From contig JAADDL010000151.1 of NCBI GenBank assembly GCA_013153915.1, positions 1 to 9,114 of the forward strand: DNA of 9,114 bases. Direction: 5' to 3'. Both the position numbers and the translations under genes were made by a program. The notes below the pieces were generated by a model. The model did not search any database. It had not been told where the DNA came from and worked only from the letters and a program-made list of their open reading frames with translations. This document shows, piece after piece, positions 5,415 through 9,114 of the stretch (positions are counted from its first letter, which is position 1; each line of letters opens with the position of its first letter). The DNA comes from Campylobacterota bacterium. GTDB lineage: Bacteria > Campylobacterota > Campylobacteria > Campylobacterales > JALSKU01.

Positions 5415-7010
5415 TTGGAAAGATTTTTTAAAGATAGAAGTATCAATCAAGCAAATATCATCACGCTACTCTTTTCCGGGTCGTTTGCCGTATTATTAAC
5501 GGCTCTTATGGTTTACAATAGTTATATAGAGTATATCTCGGATGTTAAAAGGATAAAAGAGGAGTATCTAAAGAGTCAAAAAGAGTTGATAAAGATAGAG
5601 ACCAACAGGGCTTTGAGATTTATAAAATACAAAGCAAATCATCCCGAGGGAAAGAGTAAAAAAGAGCTTCAAAAAGAGATAGTCGAAGCCATAGAACATA
5701 TGAGAAACGAAAGGGACGGTACGGGATATATCTTTATCTACACATTTGACGGAGTCAATATCGCCGATCCTATCTTGAAACAAAATGCGGGTAAAAATCT
5801 TTTAAACTTCAAAGACCCAAACGGTAAAAAGGTCATATATGAATTGATAGAGGTGTCAAAACAAGATGACGGAGGATATGTTAAATATTTTTGGAACAAA
5901 CCCATAGTCAACAAACTATCTCCAAAAATATCTTACGCAAAGGCATATAAACCATGGAGATGGATGGTGGGAAGCGGAGTCTATCTCGATGATGTTCAAA
6001 AGGTTTTGAAAAAGCGAGAAAAAGAGTATAAAAAAAGAGTTTACGCCTACATAACTCAGATATTTTTGTTTGCGCTTGTTTTGTTTATCGGCAGTATGCT
6101 GATATATAGGTATGTGACCTATTTGATAACTAAGGATATAAGATATATTCAAAATAAGTTTAAAACCGTTTTTCAAAATTACGATATTATCGACAGAGAG
6201 GATTTGATATTTAAAGAGTTTAGAGAGATATCCAAATACGCAAACCAGATGATAACTCAAATGAGAGAAAAGACCGAAGCTATAAAAAATCTAAATAAAA
6301 CCCTTGAAAAAAAGGTGCAAGATAAGACAAAGATGCTTGAGGTAGCGAAAAATAGGGCCGAAGAGTTGCTAAATATGCAAGATAGATTTGTTAAAAACGC
6401 AATTCACGAGATAAATACGCCGCTTAGTATTATACTCGTAAATATAGAGCTGTACAATCTAAAATATAAAAAAAACCACTATCTTACCAAGATAGAAGCA
6501 GGTATCAAAATCATTCACAATATCTATAATGATTTGAGTTATCTTGTCAAAAAAAATGAGTTGGTTTATGAAAAAAAGGTTATAGATTTTTCAGATTTTT
6601 TAAAAGAGAGGATAGAGTTTTTTAACGATGTAGCTTTGGGTAACTCCTTGAAGATAGATTTTGAGATAGAGGATGGGCGCAAGATAGAGTTTAACGAAAC
6701 AAAGTTGCAAAGAGTTTGTGACAACAATATCTCAAATGCTATAAAATACTCTTTTGAAAATAGTACTATTTTCATAAAATTGTATAAAGAGGCGGACAAA
6801 GTCGTATTTTATATAGAAAATCATGGAGAAAAGATAAAAGACAAAGAGAAGCTTTTTGATAGGTTTTACCGAGAGGATGAAGCTAGAGGAGGGTTTGGAC
6901 TAGGGTTAAATATCGTCAAAGATATTTGCGAAGAAAACCAAGTGGATATAAAAACAATATTTGAAGAGGGTAAAAATATATTTATCTATACATTTAAAGG
7001 GATAACATGA
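5415..7010 (+). CDS. Sensor histidine kinase with an extracytoplasmic Cache domain
   Basis: This is a membrane-bound sensor kinase of 531 residues. TM1 is near 14-35 and TM2 near 209-235. Between them lies a single Cache_2-type sensor domain marked by ERDGTGYIFIYTFDG, NLLNFKDPNGKK, GGYVKYFWNKP and PWRWMVGSGVYLDD. Such domains often bind small organic molecules; the ligand here is unknown. A linker and coiled coil (about 275-325) lead to the HisKA domain with the phospho-acceptor His331 in KNAIHEINTPLS. The ATPase domain has an N box with Asn437/Asn441 in RVCDNNISNAIKYS, an F-type KLFDRFYRED, and a G2 box GGFGLGLN at 492-499. The G1 box reads IENHGEKI (467-474), with Asn469 where Asp is usual. 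The start is TTG at 5415: the frame has a stop at 5400, TM1 begins soon after, AAGAGTGG precedes it, and the next ATG would cut TM1. The 3' end overlaps the regulator gene by ATGA, indicating a cognate pair. Confidence 0.93.
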   Translation: MERFFKDRSINQANIITLLFSGSFAVLLTALMVYNSYIEYISDVKRIKEEYLKSQKELIKIETNRALRFIKYKANHPEGKSKKELQKEIVEAIEHMRNERDGTGYIFIYTFDGVNIADPILKQNAGKNLLNFKDPNGKKVIYELIEVSKQDDGGYVKYFWNKPIVNKLSPKISYAKAYKPWRWMVGSGVYLDDVQKVLKKREKEYKKRVYAYITQIFLFALVLFIGSMLIYRYVTYLITKDIRYIQNKFKTVFQNYDIIDREDLIFKEFREISKYANQMITQMREKTEAIKNLNKTLEKKVQDKTKMLEVAKNRAEELLNMQDRFVKNAIHEINTPLSIILVNIELYNLKYKKNHYLTKIEAGIKIIHNIYNDLSYLVKKNELVYEKKVIDFSDFLKERIEFFNDVALGNSLKIDFEIEDGRKIEFNETKLQRVCDNNISNAIKYSFENSTIFIKLYKEADKVVFYIENHGEKIKDKEKLFDRFYREDEARGGFGLGLNIVKDICEENQVDIKTIFEEGKNIFIYTFKGIT

Positions 7011-7675
7011 AGATAGCTCTTTTGGAAGACGAGATGATGCTTAGAAGTTCGATAGAGGAGTATCTAAAATCGCTAAATCACAGAGTATCGTCCTTTTCAA
7101 GCGGTAAAAAAGCCGTCAAAACTATACTTGGCGAATCGTTCGATCTTTTGATATTTGATATCAATGTGCCGAAACTAAACGGTTTTGAGGTGCTGGAGCA
7201 ACTTAGAGAAAATAGGGTTTTTATACCTGTTATCTACATCAGCGCTTTAGTAAATATTGAAGAGATTACAAAAGCTTATGAGCTTGGTGCGGCGGATTAT
7301 ATCAAAAAACCGTTTCATCTAAAGGAGCTGGCACTGAGGATAAACAGGGTTGCCAAGTCTATGGAGGATAAAAAAAGAGAGCATATACTTTTGAGCCAAA
7401 ATCACTCTTTTTCAAAATCAAAAAATCAACTTTTTTACGCCGAGGAGCCTTTGGAGTTGACAAAAAAACAGCTTGATATCATAAAAACGCTATGTTTAAA
7501 TATAGACCATACGGTTAGTTTTGATAAATTAAGAGATATGGTTTGGAGTGCCGAACCCGTCGATAACGCCACTATAAGAGCCGAGATAAGCAGACTAAGA
7601 AAAGCTTTAAAAGAGGATTTTATCGAGAGTGTTAAAGGGGTGGGGTATAAGATAACAAGATATACCCCCGTATAA
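7007..7675 (+). CDS. OmpR/PhoB-family response regulator
   Basis: This is a DNA-binding response regulator of 222 residues and the presumed partner of the kinase just upstream, with which it shares an ATGA overlap. The receiver domain (1 to about 118) has the acidic pair Glu7-Asp8 (plus Glu9), phospho-acceptor Asp51 in LLIFDINVPKLNG, Ser79 at the switch position and invariant Lys101 in YIKKPF. The C-terminal winged helix (about 145-220) follows the Trans_reg_C pattern: LTKKQLDIIKTL, then DNATIRAEISRLRKAL as recognition helix region, then IESVKGVGYKI. GGGA five bases before the ATG is a good ribosome binding site. The gene ends six bases before a strong terminator. Members of this family bind tandem repeats of about 7 bp at 11-bp spacing; such a pair occurs before the neighbouring lipoprotein gene (9014-9031). 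The target is not proven. Confidence 0.95.
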   Translation: MKIALLEDEMMLRSSIEEYLKSLNHRVSSFSSGKKAVKTILGESFDLLIFDINVPKLNGFEVLEQLRENRVFIPVIYISALVNIEEITKAYELGAADYIKKPFHLKELALRINRVAKSMEDKKREHILLSQNHSFSKSKNQLFYAEEPLELTKKQLDIIKTLCLNIDHTVSFDKLRDMVWSAEPVDNATIRAEISRLRKALKEDFIESVKGVGYKITRYTPV

Positions 7676-7680
7676 TATGC

Positions 7681-7713
7681 AAAAGTGCTCGCCTTGAATG
7701 GCGAACACTTTTT
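7681..7713. terminator. Bidirectional rho-independent terminator
   Basis: The 13-nt arms AAAAGTGCTCGCC (7681-7693) and GGCGAACACTTTT (7700-7712) pair with one C-A mismatch around a 6-nt loop, TTGAAT. A T run closes the right side (7709-7713) and an A run the left, so it works in both directions. It lies between the convergent stops of the response regulator (7675) and the lipoprotein gene (7720) and probably serves both. Confidence 0.88.
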
Positions 7714-7719
7714 ATGGTA

Positions 7720-8973
7720 TTAGTCTTGAGGGTATTCAGGATGACAATAGTTTACACCGTCAATAGTGCCTAAAGTGCAACACCCTTCACTGATGCCTAT
7801 ATTTTTTAATCCTTTATCAAATGCCCAATAGTGACTATAGCTTCCGTCTCTTAAAAACTTGAAAGCTTCAATAACATCCGTAGCATTTGAGTCTTCGGCG
7901 ATAGTTATATAGTTGTCAAGATCGTTTATGTCGGTCACTTCTACCATACAGCCGACTTCAAGAGCATCTCTTTGAGAGTTTATTCCTTTTTCATATAGGA
8001 TATTGTAAAGGTCTTGTATGGCAGGTATATCATAGACTCCGCTTGGCATATCATAAAAAGATATTTCGTTTGTTAAATTGTTCTCTTCTGCTATACAGGG
8101 GTCTATATTTGTCAAATCATCAACACCAAGGTCATATCTTCTAACAAGGTCTTGGACGATTTCAACATGAGTTTTTTCCGACCTTTCCGCTATATTGTAT
8201 AGTTGTTTGATAGGCAATGAGCTGTTTTCTACATGATAGTTATAGATATTTATATATAAATCATGGGCTAATCTCTCTTCATTTCCCATGTGAGAAAGCG
8301 CATCTTTTAAATCTTGACTTAAAGAATCAGATACGGGGTATGCACTTAGATCAAATGTACTAGCTCTTACTAAACTAGGATCATAATATACCGAAGTTGT
8401 AAGACCGCTTCTATATTGCTCCAAACTTTGAGCATAGTGTTGCCAAGCTGTATCGGTATCAACATCCAAAACTCCGTCATAATCCTCGTCTGCAGCTTCG
8501 GCAAGTTCGGTGCTTAGGTCTAAAAGTTCTTCATCATTATCTATCGTATCGATATCAACATAGTTTGATAGATTTTCTAAAGCTGTCACTACTGAGTCCG
8601 GTATTGTTATTCCGTCTGTGGTATTATCATCAATATCAAGAGATTGCAATAGTCTTAACATTAAAGTAGCAGTATCATTGTTGTCTGCTAAAAATTCCGG
8701 CGTAATTAATCCGTCGGCTGCCGGGAGCGAGGAGCCAAGTATGAGTTTGCCTATCCTAAACTCTACTCTATCAGCTCTTTTGTATTTAAATTTTCCTCCG
8801 TTTGCCGTTACGCCATTAAAACCGGATGTAGTTATATACTGGAGTCCGTCAACTTCGGTATCAACAAAACTTCCGCTTAAAGTGCTATCCGAAGATGTGT
8901 CGCCTCCGCTACCGCAACCGAAAAATAAAATAGCGCTAAATGCCAAAAAGCTACCTTTGATAATATTTCTCAT
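7720..8973 (-). CDS. Lipoprotein with C-terminal ferritin-like DUF2202 domain
   Basis: This is a predicted envelope lipoprotein of 417 residues. The signal peptide MRNIIKGSFLAFSAILFFGC ends in a lipobox with Cys20 as lipidation site, followed by a Ser/Gly/Asp linker. Residues 33-135 (SGSFVDTEVDGLQYITTSG, NGVTANGGKFKYK, IGKLILGS, LITPEFLA) match a small beta-rich domain found at the N-terminus of many bacterial surface lipoproteins. Residues 162-174 (DEDYDGVLDVDTD) look like an EF-hand-type calcium loop. The C-terminal part (about 220-395) resembles DUF2202, a ferritin-like four-helix family: Glu232/233 in NEERLAHDLY, Glu266 and His269 in SEKTH, Glu339 and Glu345 in the third helix, His381 in GSYSHYWAF. 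These could hold a di-metal centre. The tail has four further Cys-containing positions (Cys293, Cys398, Cys399, Cys410). No function is established for the family. The start is fixed by the signal peptide and a strong ribosome binding site. Confidence 0.88.
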   Translation of the reverse strand: MRNIIKGSFLAFSAILFFGCGSGGDTSSDSTLSGSFVDTEVDGLQYITTSGFNGVTANGGKFKYKRADRVEFRIGKLILGSSLPAADGLITPEFLADNNDTATLMLRLLQSLDIDDNTTDGITIPDSVVTALENLSNYVDIDTIDNDEELLDLSTELAEAADEDYDGVLDVDTDTAWQHYAQSLEQYRSGLTTSVYYDPSLVRASTFDLSAYPVSDSLSQDLKDALSHMGNEERLAHDLYINIYNYHVENSSLPIKQLYNIAERSEKTHVEIVQDLVRRYDLGVDDLTNIDPCIAEENNLTNEISFYDMPSGVYDIPAIQDLYNILYEKGINSQRDALEVGCMVEVTDINDLDNYITIAEDSNATDVIEAFKFLRDGSYSHYWAFDKGLKNIGISEGCCTLGTIDGVNYCHPEYPQD

Positions 8974-8976
8974 CGT

Positions 8977-8985
8977 CCTCTCCTC
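8977..8985 (-). promoter_or_regulatory. Strong ribosome binding site of the DUF2202 lipoprotein gene
   Basis: On the - strand GAGGAGAGG ends three bases before the ATG at 8973, with the GGAG core at a usable distance. It is the most purine-rich ribosome binding site in the window and suggests good translation. Confidence 0.7.
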
Positions 8986-8993
8986 ATTTTTTT

Positions 8994-9005
8994 AGTAATA
9001 TTACT
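8994..9005. repeat. 12-bp perfect palindrome before the lipoprotein gene
   Basis: AGTAATATTACT is a perfect palindrome lying over the probable -10 region. It shares the GTAAT/ATTAC unit with the direct repeats at 9014-9031. It could be an operator, or a by-product of AT-rich promoter sequence. Confidence 0.4.
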
Positions 9006-9008
9006 ATA
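8998..9008 (-). promoter_or_regulatory. Probable -10 region of the DUF2202 lipoprotein gene
   Basis: Two overlapping -10-like hexamers occur on the - strand: TATAGT (9008-9003) and TAATAT (9003-8998). The second leaves 10 bp to the direct repeats at 9014-9031, which matches activator-type promoters of the PhoB class where repeats replace the -35 box. The transcript would start near 8991-8996. The exact choice is inference. Confidence 0.35.
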
Positions 9009-9013
9009 AAAGT

Positions 9014-9031
9014 GTTACTTAAACATTACTT
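9014..9031 (-). promoter_or_regulatory. Tandem 7-bp repeats, candidate OmpR-family binding site
   Basis: Read on the - strand, AAGTAAT (9031-9025) and AAGTAAC (9020-9014) match in six of seven bases and are separated by 4 bp (GTTT), giving an 11-bp period. This 7-4-7 layout is that of pho-box-like sites bound by dimers of OmpR/PhoB-family regulators. The site is upstream of the DUF2202 lipoprotein gene, one gene away from an OmpR-family regulator. That this regulator binds here is inference. Confidence 0.4.
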
Positions 9032-9046
9032 GATATAGGGGGGTGC

Positions 9047-9080
9047 AAACCGACCAACTAGAAAGATATCGGTCGGTTTT
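9047..9080. terminator. Stem-loop at the right edge, probable terminator
   Basis: AAACCGACC (9047-9055) and GGTCGGTTT (9071-9079) pair perfectly over 9 bp with a 15-nt loop. A T-rich run follows on the + strand (9077-9080, then 9084-9087), while the - strand has only a short U tract. No + strand gene ends nearby. It may terminate a - strand gene from beyond the right edge and insulate the lipoprotein promoter: a - strand frame open from 9112 ends with TAA at 9088-9086. An alternative is a regulator site, since GGTCGGT half-sites are known from TetR-type operators, though the 15-bp spacing is wide for that. Confidence 0.5.
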
Positions 9081-9114
9081 GTATTTTATGAAGGTATAGG
9101 GTAGTTTTCAACGA

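Noticed and set aside
4191..5431. Plus-strand reading frames opposite fieF and aguA
   Set aside because: Antisense shadows of two well-conserved genes; the one reaching 5431 also runs across the kinase start region and has no family features.
8618..8995. 125-residue plus-strand frame opposite the lipoprotein gene start
   Set aside because: Mirror of the signal peptide and beta domain of the lipoprotein; the - strand frame has a lipobox and strong ribosome site.
9038..9043. Run of six G as a phase-variable tract
   Set aside because: Phase-variable homopolymers in Campylobacterota are normally longer, and this one lies upstream of the predicted promoter region rather than within a gene.
9086..9114. 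Possible 3' end of a - strand gene (VENYPIPS, stop TAA)
   Set aside because: Only eight codons are visible and no family can be recognised. Plausible because a stem-loop follows, but not enough to annotate.

Overview
The window most likely comes from a Campylobacterota (epsilonproteobacterial) chromosome, of the Sulfurimonas/Sulfurospirillum/Sulfuricurvum kind. The evidence is AT-rich DNA with heavy use of AGA (Arg), ATA (Ile) and AAA (Lys), short intergenic gaps, several GTG/TTG starts, and protein families common there (FeoB with a stand-alone FeoA, agmatine deiminase, Cache-domain histidine kinase, DUF4143 ATPase). The taxon is inferred from style and was not confirmed by a search.

Left part (1-2155, + strand): the 3' three quarters of feoB, whose 5' end lies outside the window, followed 13 bp later by feoA. 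Together they form a ferrous iron uptake operon. FeoA has an unusual Cys-rich C-terminal tail. Next (2156-3474, + strand) is a single AT-rich gene for a DUF4143-type AAA ATPase. It has its own near-consensus sigma-70 promoter and two matching 16-bp inverted repeats placed like repressor operators. It looks like an accessory insertion.

Middle part (3482-5352, - strand): a two-gene operon transcribed leftwards, agmatine deiminase (aguA) followed by a FieF-like cation diffusion facilitator. The second gene's annotated ATG lies inside the end of the first. A TTG with a good Shine-Dalgarno just after the aguA stop is a serious alternative start. A 62-bp divergent intergenic region (5353-5414) separates aguA from a + strand two-component system: a Cache-domain sensor histidine kinase (5415-7010) and an OmpR-family response regulator (7007-7675) joined by an ATGA overlap.

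Right part (7676-9114): a bidirectional terminator hairpin, then on the - strand a two-domain lipoprotein with a C-terminal ferritin-like DUF2202 domain. Its upstream region holds a strong ribosome binding site, a 12-bp palindrome and a pair of 7-bp direct repeats at 11-bp spacing, the geometry bound by OmpR/PhoB-family regulators. A further stem-loop sits near the right edge.

Functional links are partly inferred. Fe2+ import (FeoAB), divalent metal efflux (FieF-like) and a predicted di-metal ferritin-like lipoprotein give a loose metal theme. The two-component system is a candidate regulator of the lipoprotein gene. No stretch over 300 bases lacks a gene. There is no tRNA, rRNA, CRISPR array or insertion sequence that I can see.
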